Below are positions 44,975 through 54,289 of a stretch of 64,000 bases of DNA, in pieces; position 1 is the stretch's first letter, and every line of letters starts with the position of its first letter. The notes under the pieces are model-generated. The model was not told where the DNA came from. It searched no databases and worked only from the letters and a program-made list of their open reading frames with translations. The DNA lies in assembly GCF_003049685.1 (NCBI RefSeq), contig NZ_PYSY02000003.1:372001-436000 (forward strand), written 5' to 3'. The DNA comes from Brucella pituitosa. GTDB lineage: Bacteria > Pseudomonadota > Alphaproteobacteria > Rhizobiales > Rhizobiaceae. A program made the translations under genes and the position numbers.

Positions 44975-45544
44975 GCCTGTCCTTTCGATCCATTGCCACC
45001 ACGGCCGTCCGTCGACCGTTGATAAGCACCGAGACTGCGACGTATGGCTGCCGAAAATTACGTAGAAGTTACGAAGAACTATCGGCCTCGACTCCGGTCG
45101 AAAACGCAAATTCGTGCAGGATGCGCGCCTTCGCGACAAGTCATTCGCAGGTAATTCCGACGCCTAATCGATAGGCTCCGACGTCGCCCGGTTCGTCACC
45201 GCGTTTCAGGATAGTGAGTCGAAAGGGCTGAGCAAATCCTTCGACGGGCTCATACGGGGATTGGCAGCTATTCAGGACTGCTTACAAGCGCGGTCAGCCC
45301 GAAATATGCAAGTCCATTTATAACCAAGGCAGGACGATCAGCTCAAATAAACCAAATTGCGGCTTTTAGGACCACCTGCGGCTTTTGGGATCGTCAGAAA
45401 TAAAGCGCAAAGCGGTCATGAAGTCGAACATCAATCGCTTCATGCGCATTTTTCTAACAGATGCGGCACTTATCAGGCGTACTGGTTTAGGGATATCTGA
45501 AACTCAAGTCCGAACGTTCACCATGTTCTATGTAGGGTCGCTTT
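44975..45544. other. intergenic stretch with a short direct repeat
   Basis: Contains TGCGGCTTTTAGGA (45358-45371) and TGCGGCTTTTGGGA (45377-45390), 19 bases apart. No gene supported; the leader of the strawberry-notch-like gene begins at 45545. Confidence 0.5.
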
Positions 45545-45635
45545 GGAGGGAGAGAAGGGCCGGGAAGGGGTGGCTTGCCGGGTCTTGAGAGCACCCGGCT
45601 TGGCCGGTCCTTATTGGCTCTCGATAGGATTTCCC
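45545..45635 (+). promoter_or_regulatory. structured leader of the strawberry-notch-like gene
   Basis: GGAGGGAGAG (45545-45554), outer stem AAGGGCCGG (45555-45563) with CCGGTCCTT (45604-45612, one G-U), 5' internal loop GAAGGGG, inner stem GCCGGGT (45577-45583) with ACCCGGC (45593-45599) and loop CTTGAGAGC. This repeats the plan of 10727-10816, including the GAGAG in the terminal loop, although the stems differ in sequence. SD ATAGGAT is just downstream. Confidence 0.7.
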
Positions 45636-47684
45636 ATGAACGCGATCTCTTCATCCGCTGTGAACGCGGTGGCGCACCGGACTGTAACTACTGATCAGTC
45701 CGGCCGGGCTGATAAAATTCTCCATGCTGGCCATGCACTTTTGCCTTTTCTTGAACATGGTCAGAAAATCGGATCAACGGAACTGCGAGACGTCCTGACA
45801 AATAGTTTTGGCGGATCGGATGCGGAAGGCTTCTGGACTTGGAAGGATGCCTATGAAACCACGGAAGTCGCGCAGGTCCTGTTTCTACGCAAGTTTGGTG
45901 GGATGATCTGCTCGGATAAGAAAGCACCACAGACGGTGCTGGCTATGCTAACGAGGATCGCAGGCCTGATCACGACCCATACGCGACGGTCTGAAGAAAG
46001 CCAGAAACTACAACAGTTTTCGACACCTGTTCCGCTTGCCTATGTGACCGCACGGGCGGCGGGCATCATGATAGATGATACCGTTCTGGAGCCATCAGCG
46101 GGAACGGGTCTGATGGCGATTTTCGCGGAACTGGCCAGTGCGCATCTCAGCGTCAATGAATATGCGCCGGTTCGCCACGCATTGCTGGAAAAGTTGTTTT
46201 CGGGTTCTTCGGTTACGCAGCATGACGCCGCCCATATTGATGATTATCTTGATCGCTCGGTCCGCCCGACGGTCGTGCTGATGAACCCGCCGTTTTCAGC
46301 AGGCATTCATGTCGATGGCCGATTGGCCAGTGCCGCTTGGCGTCACCTTGCATCGGCTTTTGCACGTCTTGGTCCCGGCGGCCGCCTGGTCGCAATTACC
46401 GGTTCCAGCCTTTCTCCAGACAATCAAAAATGGCGTGATGCTTTCATTCGCTTGCAACAGCAGGGAACGGTCTTGTTCAGTGCTGCAATTGACGGCTCGG
46501 TCTATGCCCGACATGGCACGACGATGGAGACGCGGTTGACGGTGATTGACAAGATCGCGGCCGATGATCCGGCAAAACTTGTTGCAACACATGGAACTGC
46601 ACTTGATCTGGAAACCCTGTTTTCGTGGATATCGGATATTCCGCCCCGTTCGCTTTCAACCGCGCCGAACTCCATCGGCGCCCTTTCGAATGGAAACCTG
46701 AGTGCTTGTGCAGCGAAGAGGGCCGTGCGCAAGGCGGCAGAGGCTTTCCGACCTGCTACGGTTACCACTTCTGGACAACGATCATCGCCATCTGCTCGCA
46801 TATCCCGGCCACAGTCCGCTCCGATCGTCCGCTCGAATGACGAAACCGTACAATTGTCCTATGAATTGCGCGATACCGCACTGGTAGCGCATGTTGATGT
46901 CGCCGACGGCATTTATGAGCCTTATCAGCTACAGGCAATACACATCCCGGATGCGAAACCTCACCCGGACAAGCTGGTCGAGTCTGTCGCGATGGCGTCC
47001 GTTGCACCACCAAAGCCTAGTTATCGCCCACATCTGCCAAAACGTGTCGTGACAGAGGGGATTTTATCGGATGCCCAGCTTGAAAGCGTGATCTATGCTG
47101 GCGATGCCCATTCCGGTTATCTTTCTGGTCATTGGACTGTGGATAGCACATTAGACAATCTCAAAGCTGTTTCCGCCGATACGCAAGGCGCTGTGCGTTA
47201 TCGTCGAGGATGGTTTCTGGGTGACGGAACTGGCGCTGGCAAAGGCAGACAGGCCGCAGGGATCATTCTCGATAATTGGCTCAAGGGCCGTCGCCGACAT
47301 GTGTGGGTTTCAAAATCAGAATCCCTGCTGGAGGATGCACAACGCGACTGGAGTGCACTTGGACAGGAAAAGCTCCTGGTTACGCCACTGTCGCGGTTTC
47401 GGCAGGGCAAACCTATTAAGCTCGACGAGGGAATCCTGTTTTGCACCTTTGCAACCCTGCGCACTGATGAGCGTGAGGGCAAGCAGTCGCGCGTTCGGCA
47501 GATTGTCGACTGGCTCGGTCAAGAGACGGGAAACGATGAAGCCCTGACCAGGAATGGAAATGCTTTTGATGGCGTCATCATATTTGACGAGGACCATGCG
47601 ATGGCGAATTGGAAGCACGGCGGACGTGGAGGCGGCGTGGTTCAAGACTTGGTGCCCATGAAGATTTCATCTGTGTATGATTGA
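45636..47684 (+). pseudogene. strawberry-notch-like methyltransferase/helicase, truncated by IS relics
   Basis: From ATG 45636 the N-terminal half is an adenine-methyltransferase-like fold: LEPSAGTGLMA near 160, VLMNPPFSAG near 230. A linker leads to a strawberry-notch helicase start: WFLGDGTGAGKGRQ (Walker A) near 530 and VIIFDEDHAMAN (Walker B) near 655. The homology stops at AN near 47605; the remaining residues to 47684 come from IS630 sequence. Relatives on plasmids run to about 1,400 residues, so roughly the second half of the helicase is missing. The last real codon is near 47605. Confidence 0.8.
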
Positions 47685-47945
47685 AGAGCGCAAAGACATC
47701 ACGCTTAACGAAATGGTTGCCCGTCTGGCTAAAGAGCGCGGCCTCCAGATTGTGCGGAGTATATTGAATACTTGGCTACGGGCGCGTGGCTTTACTTACA
47801 AAAAAGACCGCACATGCATTGGAGCAGGAATAGCCAAGCCTTATGAGCAGGCGTGAGGCGTGGTTTGAAAGCCAGCTTGAGCTTGATCCTGAAAGGCTCG
47901 TTTTCATCGACGAAACGGGCCTGAATACGAAAATGGCGCGCAGGA
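47606..47945 (+). mobile_element. IS630-family transposase relic
   Basis: Joined directly to the cut strawberry-notch gene. A frame gives RRGSRLGAHEDFI, then after a shift IEERKDITLNEMVARLAKERGLQ and LNTWLRARGFTYKK, then in another frame [30 protein letters not shown], the DDE-containing core of IS630 transposases. Several frameshifts and a stop show decay. Both ends of the element are missing. Confidence 0.8.
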
Positions 47946-47969
47946 CCAAAGCTCAAAGACAGGTTAGAA

Positions 47970-48195
47970 AAGGTCGGGAAGTTTATACTGGAAATCGTCA
48001 AGCTGTCTGATCACGCTGAAGGTTTTGAACTGCTCCCAAGCAGGTGGGTTGTCGAGCGCGCATTTGCATGGCTGGGAAGGTGTCGCAGACTGGCCAAAGA
48101 CTTCGAGAAAACCATCGCTTCGTCCGAAGCGTGGATTTAAATCGCAAATATCCGCTTCCTCACGCGGCATATCGCAAGAACCTGATATCGTTCTT
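47970..48195 (+). mobile_element. IS5-family transposase C-terminal relic
   Basis: A frame reads [17 protein letters not shown], then [32 protein letters not shown] followed by an in-frame TAA and IANIRFLTRHIAR, the C-terminal end of IS5-type transposases including the R-x-x-x-E-R region. It follows the IS630 relic within about 25 bases, so two different elements were fused by recombination or nested insertion. Confidence 0.8.
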
Positions 48196-48271
48196 TTCAT
48201 TATGATTCAGGCTCTAAGGTTCGCCTTGTCAGGAATGCTGGAAATAATCATCAAAACCAGCTTGCGAATCG

Positions 48272-48289
48272 CATAAGTATCTGCTTATG
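48272..48289 (+). promoter_or_regulatory. ArsR-type operator palindrome
   Basis: CATAAG (48272-48277), six bases, CTTATG (48284-48289), a perfect inverted repeat ending eight bases before the ArsR-type start codon. Its position in the promoter/leader fits autorepression. Confidence 0.6.
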
Positions 48290-48296
48290 TATTGAC

Positions 48297-48611
48297 ATGA
48301 TTGAAAATGATATATTCCGAGCACTGGCGGATCCTACCCGACGCGCAATTTTTGAGAAGCTGGCTGGAGGTAGCCTGAACGCCAGCGCTTTGCGCGAGGG
48401 TATAGAGATCAGCCAGCCGGCCATGTCGCAACACCTCGCGGTTCTGCGGGGCGCAAAGCTTGTAAGGGAAGAACGGCAGGGTCGTTATGTAAACTACGAC
48501 GTCGATCCTGAGGGGTTGGCTCTTATTGCACGATGGTTGATGAAGTATCACGCCTTCTGGCCTCAGCGCATTGAAGCTCTCAAGGTGTTGCTCAAAGATA
48601 TGGATCAATGA
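48297..48611 (+). CDS. ArsR family repressor, 104 aa
   Basis: A winged helix of the ArsR type without metal-binding cysteines: MIENDIFRALADPTRRAIFEKLAGGSLNASALREGIEISQPAMSQHLAVLRGAKLVREERQG. No Cys cluster, so the ligand is not a classical arsenic/zinc site; members beside SRPBCC genes usually sense organic compounds. Its stop overlaps the start of the next gene. Likely autoregulated through the palindrome at 48272. Confidence 0.88.
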   Translation: MIENDIFRALADPTRRAIFEKLAGGSLNASALREGIEISQPAMSQHLAVLRGAKLVREERQGRYVNYDVDPEGLALIARWLMKYHAFWPQRIEALKVLLKDMDQ

Positions 48612-48967
48612 AAAATGATAAAGCCGAGCAGCAGAACCCCGGTATCGACTTGGAATTCGATTTAGATGCATTGCCCCACGAGGTCTGGCGCGCGATCAGC
48701 ATCCCGGAATTTCGGGAAAGCTGGTTACCGAAAGACTCGTTGACCGATAGCGAACCGGCGATCGTCACGCCGGGTAAAGCGGTTCGGTATAGAATGCGCG
48801 ATGAGGCCCCACCTTTCCTTGAAAGCACAGTAACGTTCACAATCGTCCCGAATACAACCGGTGGCACCCGTCTGCGGATTGTTCATGAGCTGACTGACGC
48901 ATGGTTAGATCGGACGGAGATGCAGGCCGCGAACAACAATCGTTTGTCCCTTATGCTCGTCGCCTGA
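48608..48967 (+). CDS. SRPBCC domain protein, 119 aa
   Basis: A START/Bet v1-like ligand-binding fold of the AHSA1 type: LEFDLDALPHEVWRAISIPEFRESWLP ... PPFLESTVTFTIVPNTTGGTRLRIVHELTD. Overlaps the ArsR gene by four bases, forming the common ArsR-SRPBCC pair. It probably binds a hydrophobic small molecule. Confidence 0.85.
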   Translation: MKNDKAEQQNPGIDLEFDLDALPHEVWRAISIPEFRESWLPKDSLTDSEPAIVTPGKAVRYRMRDEAPPFLESTVTFTIVPNTTGGTRLRIVHELTDAWLDRTEMQAANNNRLSLMLVA

Positions 48968-49012
48968 CGCGGCATACCCTCACTTTAATTCCAGAAAAAT
49001 TGGAGTTCGCCG

Positions 49013-49615
49013 ATGCGCGAAGCGATGCAGCTCGTCCCTATGGTCGTAGAACAATCAAGCAGAGGCGAGAGGTCATTCGACATTTACTCCCGCCTTCTGC
49101 GCGAGCGGATCATCTTCCTCAACGGCGAGATCAACGACACTGTTTCTGCGCTGGTTTGCGCACAGCTACTTTTCCTTGAGGCAGAGAACCCGAGGAAACC
49201 CATTAATCTCTATATTAATTCGCCGGGCGGTGTCGTCACAAGCGGTTTGGCAGTTTACGACACCATGCGTTTTATCCGTGCGCCAGTTCATACGCTTTGC
49301 ATGGGGACCGCCCGTTCGATGGGATCGTTCTTGCTGATGGCGGGTGAACCAAATGGAAGAGCTGCATTGCCGAATGCCAGTATCCTGATTCATCAGCCTT
49401 CCGGCGGCTTCCAGGGGCAGGCTTCCGACATTCTGATCCACGCCGAGGAAACCCTGAAGATCAAACAACGCATGACACGGCTTTACGCGGAGCATTGTGG
49501 CCGTTCCTATGAAGAATTTGAGCAAGGAATGGACCGTGACCGGTTTTTAACGGCAGAAGAGGCACTGGAATGGGGTATCATCGACCGTATTCTGGAGGTC
49601 CGGGAGGAAGTGTAA
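49013..49615 (+). CDS. clpP: ClpP-like protease subunit paralogue, 200 aa
   Basis: ClpP fold with [39 protein letters not shown], the active-site serine S102 in [12 protein letters not shown]127 in LIHQPSGG, and D176 in [11 protein letters not shown], so the triad is complete. The usual Q-A-A before the serine is T-A-R. Brucellaceae carry a standard clpP with clpX elsewhere; this copy is alone, with no Clp ATPase beside it. Confidence 0.85.
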   Translation: MREAMQLVPMVVEQSSRGERSFDIYSRLLRERIIFLNGEINDTVSALVCAQLLFLEAENPRKPINLYINSPGGVVTSGLAVYDTMRFIRAPVHTLCMGTARSMGSFLLMAGEPNGRAALPNASILIHQPSGGFQGQASDILIHAEETLKIKQRMTRLYAEHCGRSYEEFEQGMDRDRFLTAEEALEWGIIDRILEVREEV

Positions 49616-49786
49616 TTGGTTGGTCCACAACTTGTTATGGGGCGATATGACGACCGCTCAGGATTAGCAAGTTAGGGCGCGCGCTGGTGCTTTGGATGGG
49701 AGAGCCAAGCGCATCACTGCGCCTGACTTTAGATAAATAATAGCGCCTATTCATTCTTGTAGCCAAACAAGGCGTCTGCGCGATCC

Positions 49787-51019
49787 TTATTCGCCGGGCT
49801 CAATCACGCAAGAAGGGTTATAGCTCGCGCTCCTGCTCGCGCCCGAGAGGCTGGCCTGGCCAAGCGCGATGATAATAGCTGCCATGAAGCTCGCCAGCAC
49901 TGACACCCAAAACCCATTGGCTGCGCCAAAACGGTCGATTACTAACCCGGAAACGAAAGCACCAAACGCCATTCCTATGCCAATGCCGGTCATAACCCAG
50001 GTTATTCCTTCGGTTAGCATAGTTTCAGGAACACGACGTTCGATCAATCCAAAGGCCGTTATGAATGTCGGAGATATGGCGATGCCGCTGACGAATACGG
50101 CCGTTGCAAGAACCATGGTCGATGTTCCGGCAAAGGGCAGCGGTAGGGCGGTCAGAGCCAGGACACCTACAGCAATCATCAACTGGCGATGCAGAGGCAT
50201 GCGAAGCGCGAGTGCCCCGAGCGTTATACCGACGATGAATGATCCGATGGCATAGACACCAATAACGATGCTGGCTGCTTTGGGTTGACCTAGTTCTCTG
50301 GTGATTGCCACGGCACTAACTTCTGCCGTTGCAAATGTAGAACCAACGAATATGAGGGCAAGCGTAATAATCTGAACTGGACGCGACCAGATTGCCGAGC
50401 GTTGCGGGATCGTGTGATCGATCACGCGAACCGGAGGTTCACTTGATCGTTGCAGAAGGAAGGCGGTTGTGCCCACCGCCAGAAAGGCTGTGCTGATAAG
50501 CATCCCGGCTTCCGGGAACAGCGACACCGCCAATGCAACAGAAAGAGACGCTCCCGAAATATACACAAGTTCATCCGCGGCAGATTCGAATGCAAATGCG
50601 GTATTTAACTCAGGGCGGTTGCGGAAAATCTCTGTCCATCTTGCCCGAACCATCGCAGGGATACTGGGCATGGAGCCGGCAAAGAGCGCCGAGACAAATA
50701 ACGTCCAGTTCGGCCAACTCTGATTTGTGGCGATAATCAGAAAAGAAAATGCGATTACCGACATAACGGTCGTGGGCATGACGATACGACTTTGACCGAA
50801 CCGGTCGACAAGCCGTGATATCTGTGGTGCCACAAATGCATTGGTTAGTGCAAATGTGGCAGATACTGCTCCTGCAAGCCAATATTCCCCATGGGTTTGG
50901 GCGAGCATGGCGACGATACCCACCGGGGCCATTGCAAAAGGCAGGCGCGCGAAGAAAGCCGCGGTTGAAAAGCGTACAGCGCCCGGAGCGCTGAAAATTT
51001 CTCTGTACGGATTGGACAT
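49787..51019 (-). CDS. MFS transporter, 410 aa
   Basis: Twelve predicted membrane segments, an MFS permease with the helical break loop near residue 68 (RLVDRFGQSRIVMPTTV) as the conserved motif between TM2 and TM3. Divergent from a TetR-type gene with three operator palindromes in the shared promoter region, so it is very likely the TetR target, a drug or metabolite pump. Confidence 0.82.
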   Translation of the reverse strand: MSNPYREIFSAPGAVRFSTAAFFARLPFAMAPVGIVAMLAQTHGEYWLAGAVSATFALTNAFVAPQISRLVDRFGQSRIVMPTTVMSVIAFSFLIIATNQSWPNWTLFVSALFAGSMPSIPAMVRARWTEIFRNRPELNTAFAFESAADELVYISGASLSVALAVSLFPEAGMLISTAFLAVGTTAFLLQRSSEPPVRVIDHTIPQRSAIWSRPVQIITLALIFVGSTFATAEVSAVAITRELGQPKAASIVIGVYAIGSFIVGITLGALALRMPLHRQLMIAVGVLALTALPLPFAGTSTMVLATAVFVSGIAISPTFITAFGLIERRVPETMLTEGITWVMTGIGIGMAFGAFVSGLVIDRFGAANGFWVSVLASFMAAIIIALGQASLSGASRSASYNPSCVIEPGE

Positions 51020-51055
51020 CAGGGCAGCCTTTGAGTGATGATATATGAAACTTGC

Positions 51056-51068
51056 ATACGATACGTAT
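51056..51068. promoter_or_regulatory. TetR operator copy 1 (imperfect)
   Basis: ATACGATACGTAT, a 13-base palindrome with one mismatched inner pair. First of three copies between the divergent MFS and TetR genes. Confidence 0.65.
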
Positions 51069-51084
51069 GTTAATTACATAGTTG

Positions 51085-51097
51085 ATACGCTGCGTAT
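51085..51097. promoter_or_regulatory. TetR operator copy 2
   Basis: ATACGCTGCGTAT, a perfect 13-base palindrome around the central T. Its centre lies 29 bases from copy 1. Confidence 0.75.
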
Positions 51098-51107
51098 GTC
51101 AACTAAT

Positions 51108-51120
51108 ATACGCGGCGTAT
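51108..51120. promoter_or_regulatory. TetR operator copy 3
   Basis: ATACGCGGCGTAT, a perfect 13-base palindrome, centre 23 bases from copy 2 and 18 bases before the TetR start codon. Confidence 0.75.
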
Positions 51121-51138
51121 CTGAATAAAGGAGAGACT

Positions 51139-51750
51139 ATGCGTAAGCCGCGGAGCGAAATGGTTGTCGAAACAAAGGCGAAACTGGTGGCTGCAGGCCG
51201 CAAGGCCTTTGGTTCCGTGGGATATGCAGAGGCATCGATGGATGATTTTACAGCATCCGCCGGACTAACGCGGGGGGCCCTTTATCATCACTTCGGCGAC
51301 AAGAAAGGCCTTCTGCAGGCCGTTATCAACGAAATTGATTTGGAGATGGCGACAAGATTGTGTGCGATTTCTAAAAACGCTACCGATCCGTGGCAAGGTT
51401 TCGTTGATGAAAATGCAGCTTATATTGAAATGGCACTTGAACCTGAGATCCAGCAGATCATGTTTCGTGACGGCCCGGCGGTATTTGGGGATCCTTCAGG
51501 ATGGCCAAATGCCAGCGGCTGCATCAGAACAGTGGCCGAAAGCCTTAATGCATTGCGTGAAGATGGAATCATTGTCGAGATTGATACGGAGGCAGCCGCA
51601 CGGCTTATTAATGCTGCAAGCAGCAGTGCTGCGCAATGGATTGCTAACTCAAGCGAACCTGAAACCACTTCAAAGCGGGCTGTTAGAGCATTTCGGACTT
51701 TTTTGGAGGGCTTGCTGGTCAAACGGAATCAGAATTTATCAGAACATTGA
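51139..51750 (+). CDS. TetR family repressor, 203 aa
   Basis: Helix-turn-helix at about 10-55 (VETKAKLVAAGRKAFGSVGYAEASMDDFTASAGLTRGALYHHFGDKKGLL), followed by an all-helical ligand domain. AAGGAGAG lies eight bases before ATG 51139; the upstream frame has no signal. Very likely binds the three ATACGCnGCGTAT palindromes and represses itself and the divergent MFS pump. Ligand unknown. Confidence 0.88.
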   Translation: MRKPRSEMVVETKAKLVAAGRKAFGSVGYAEASMDDFTASAGLTRGALYHHFGDKKGLLQAVINEIDLEMATRLCAISKNATDPWQGFVDENAAYIEMALEPEIQQIMFRDGPAVFGDPSGWPNASGCIRTVAESLNALREDGIIVEIDTEAAARLINAASSSAAQWIANSSEPETTSKRAVRAFRTFLEGLLVKRNQNLSEH

Positions 51751-51938
51751 TCGTGGGCTGCCCCTCAGTTCACCGCAAAATGACCTGAATTTTGTATGTG
51801 TTGGCTAACGCCATTTCGAAAACATCATGCGGGCTTTGAATACTGAAGTGATCCGGTAGGCGTTATGTCTTGAAGATGCGGCGGATTTTCACCGCATCTT
51901 CAACCATTTGGGGGCTGCGTCCGCCGCAGGAATTTCAT

Positions 51939-53147
51939 TTAGCTGCGGGGCTGTAGTATTGCCAGCAAAGCTGCTGCTGCTGCAAGAACAGCCGTAAGAG
52001 TTAAGGGCGCGGTTGCCCCAAAGGTATCAACGACATAGCCGCCAACAACTGCGCCGATAGTTATGGCAATCTGGAAAGAGGTGACCATCAGACTGCCCGC
52101 TGCTTCCAGCGCGTCAGGTGCTGCACGGGACAGGTTGGTCGGTAGCACCACCGGCGCCATGCCGAAGGCAAACCCCCATAATGTGGCAAAGCCGAAGGCA
52201 ACTCCAATATGTGCGCCCCAGAGTACCAAAGCGAGTGCGGCAAGTGCCATCAACGCAGCTGTTGTTACGAGGGCCGTACGGATATTGGTATCGGCCATGC
52301 GGCCCCCGGCCATATTGCCAATCACAGCGGCGATACCAAAGCCAAGCAAAGCCAGAGCGATCGGGCCGGTCGTAAGAAGCGTTACCTGTTCGAGGAAAGG
52401 GCGCACATAGACGGAGCCGGCAAAATGCCCTGTCATTAGCAAAAGAATAGCAAGCATCCCAAGTTGAATACCACGTCGCCGTGTCAACCGAAGGACGTCG
52501 ATGAGACTGTTGCTTGTACTTGCGGGCAGGGTCGGCAGGCTAATCCATTGAAGCAACATCGCAAGTGCGGCCAACCCCGCTGTCATGGCCATTGCACTAC
52601 GCCATCCCAGCCAGTCGCTGATCAACGCACCCATCGAGGGTGCGGCGATGGTGGCGAGCGAGACGCCAAGGGTGACAATGGCCATGCCCCGGCCAGTCGC
52701 GTTGGTGCCAACCAGCCTCGCTACAACGGCAACTGAAAGCGCCCAGAAGGCACTAAGAGCTATGCCCAGCCCGGCCCGGCCCAACAACAATAACCAGAAA
52801 TCGGTTGCAACCGCTGCAAGAATATTGGAAGCGATGGCAAGCGCGCTGAGACCAACCAGCACGATCTTCCGGTTCAACCGTCCTATGAGAACATTGCTCA
52901 ACATCGCCGTCACCGCGCCAACGGAAGCGGTGGCGGTTACGACCTGTCCGGCGGTCCCTTCGCTGATACCCAGATCGCGCGCCATGGGCGTCAACAGGCC
53001 TGCAGGCAGGAATTCGGCTGATACCAATGCAAAACTGGTAGCCGCCATTGAAAGAACCGCGAACCAGGTTGAAGCGCTCCATGCTGCCGGTGCCACAGCA
53101 TCAAGCTCTGTTACCGCATCATCAAGTTGTAGAGTGGTGTCCGTCAT
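51939..53147 (-). CDS. MFS transporter, 402 aa
   Basis: DHA1-type antiporter with about twelve membrane segments, SAEFLPAGLLTPMARDLGISEG and GRLNRKIVLVGL (motif A) near the start, similar in style to the protein at 27527. It lies 59 bases after the AraC gene in the same direction, so they are likely co-transcribed. Substrate unknown. Confidence 0.85.
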   Translation of the reverse strand: MTDTTLQLDDAVTELDAVAPAAWSASTWFAVLSMAATSFALVSAEFLPAGLLTPMARDLGISEGTAGQVVTATASVGAVTAMLSNVLIGRLNRKIVLVGLSALAIASNILAAVATDFWLLLLGRAGLGIALSAFWALSVAVVARLVGTNATGRGMAIVTLGVSLATIAAPSMGALISDWLGWRSAMAMTAGLAALAMLLQWISLPTLPASTSNSLIDVLRLTRRRGIQLGMLAILLLMTGHFAGSVYVRPFLEQVTLLTTGPIALALLGFGIAAVIGNMAGGRMADTNIRTALVTTAALMALAALALVLWGAHIGVAFGFATLWGFAFGMAPVVLPTNLSRAAPDALEAAGSLMVTSFQIAITIGAVVGGYVVDTFGATAPLTLTAVLAAAAALLAILQPRS

Positions 53148-53206
53148 TGAAATATCTCCAAAGTGTGGAGAACTTCATAAACGAACAATCCAGGATGATA
53201 TGTATC

Positions 53207-54151
53207 TTAAAATCCGAATTGCATATCTATTCGTCCGGAAACTGTGCGACGTACAACGCCCGGAGAGACATTTGTGATGCGTTTAAACGCGCGAGAGAAG
53301 GACGCCTCGGATTCATAGCCCAAACGGGTAGCAACCTCGGCAACCGACATGCCGTTTTGCCCTAACAATTCCCGGGCAAGCTGCATACGAAGACGGGCGA
53401 GATAGCGTGCAGCGCCTTCGCCCAATATCATGCTGAAACGCTCTGCGAAAACCGAGCGCGATTGGCCCGCCAGACTGGCAAGGCTTTCCAAAGTCCAGTT
53501 ATGACCGGGATCTCTGTGCATGGCAGCGAGTACACGCCCGATATGAGGGTCGCGGATGGCGGCCAACCAGCCTGTGGTTGAAGCTCCGTTGCAATTGACC
53601 CAGCAACGGATAAGCCGGGCTGTCAGCAAGTCTGCCATGCGTGATAGTATAGTTGCACTGCCCATCTGTGGTTGTGCGGTCTCTGCTGTCATAGCTGCCA
53701 GCAAGGGGCCAATGACAGGGTCGTTGCCTGCTACGTCGCAGCCCCTGATGATGGGTGGCATCAAACTGATCAATGGGTTAAGTGCGCAGGCGCCTAAGCT
53801 CATGGAGCCGCAGAAAAGGGTGCTGGTCGCGCCCGTACCTTCCCGCACCACTTCGCAGACTTTGCTCTCCGCTTTGGTTATTTGGCAGTCTACGAGCGAG
53901 TCGCCCAAAATGTCCGGCGCACTGGCCAGTTTATGGGCAATGCCCTGCGGCAGCAGCACCAGATCACCATCATGCAGTTCTTGCCAGCCCTGCATTTCGG
54001 TATGAATCCAGCATGGGCCCCGGCTGACGAAGTGAAAACGAAGCAATGGTTGCTTTGGAAAGGCGATGCTCCATGGATGTCGAAGCTCGCAGCGGCCATA
54101 ATTAACACCGTTCAAGCGAAAGTCGCGCAAGACTTCGCTTAGCGGATCCAT
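53207..54151 (-). CDS. AraC family regulator with cupin_6 domain, 314 aa
   Basis: Cupin_6 sensor (MDPLSEVLRDFRLNGVNYGRC, PCWIHTEMQGWQELHDGDLVLLPQGIAH) and AraC domain near 220-310 (WTLESLASLAGQSRSVFAERFSMILGEGAARYLARLRM, MSVAEVATRLGYESEASFSRAFKRITNVSPGVV). Homologues start at MDPLSEVL, so ATG 54151 is taken; ATGs at 54196 and 54289 are in frame, none with a good ribosome site. It probably controls the MFS gene behind it. Confidence 0.8.
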   Translation of the reverse strand: MDPLSEVLRDFRLNGVNYGRCELRHPWSIAFPKQPLLRFHFVSRGPCWIHTEMQGWQELHDGDLVLLPQGIAHKLASAPDILGDSLVDCQITKAESKVCEVVREGTGATSTLFCGSMSLGACALNPLISLMPPIIRGCDVAGNDPVIGPLLAAMTAETAQPQMGSATILSRMADLLTARLIRCWVNCNGASTTGWLAAIRDPHIGRVLAAMHRDPGHNWTLESLASLAGQSRSVFAERFSMILGEGAARYLARLRMQLARELLGQNGMSVAEVATRLGYESEASFSRAFKRITNVSPGVVRRTVSGRIDMQFGF

Positions 54152-54289
54152 TGGGAGTATAGGCAGTGAAGAAGGTCCGGATGAATGATCAGGCATTACG
54201 TTAAGATATATGCCGAACGTCCAGCAGACAAGTCCAAATTTATGTAAAGGGGAAGAGGCATTCTGCAGTAATCCGTGAAGGATGTTCAT

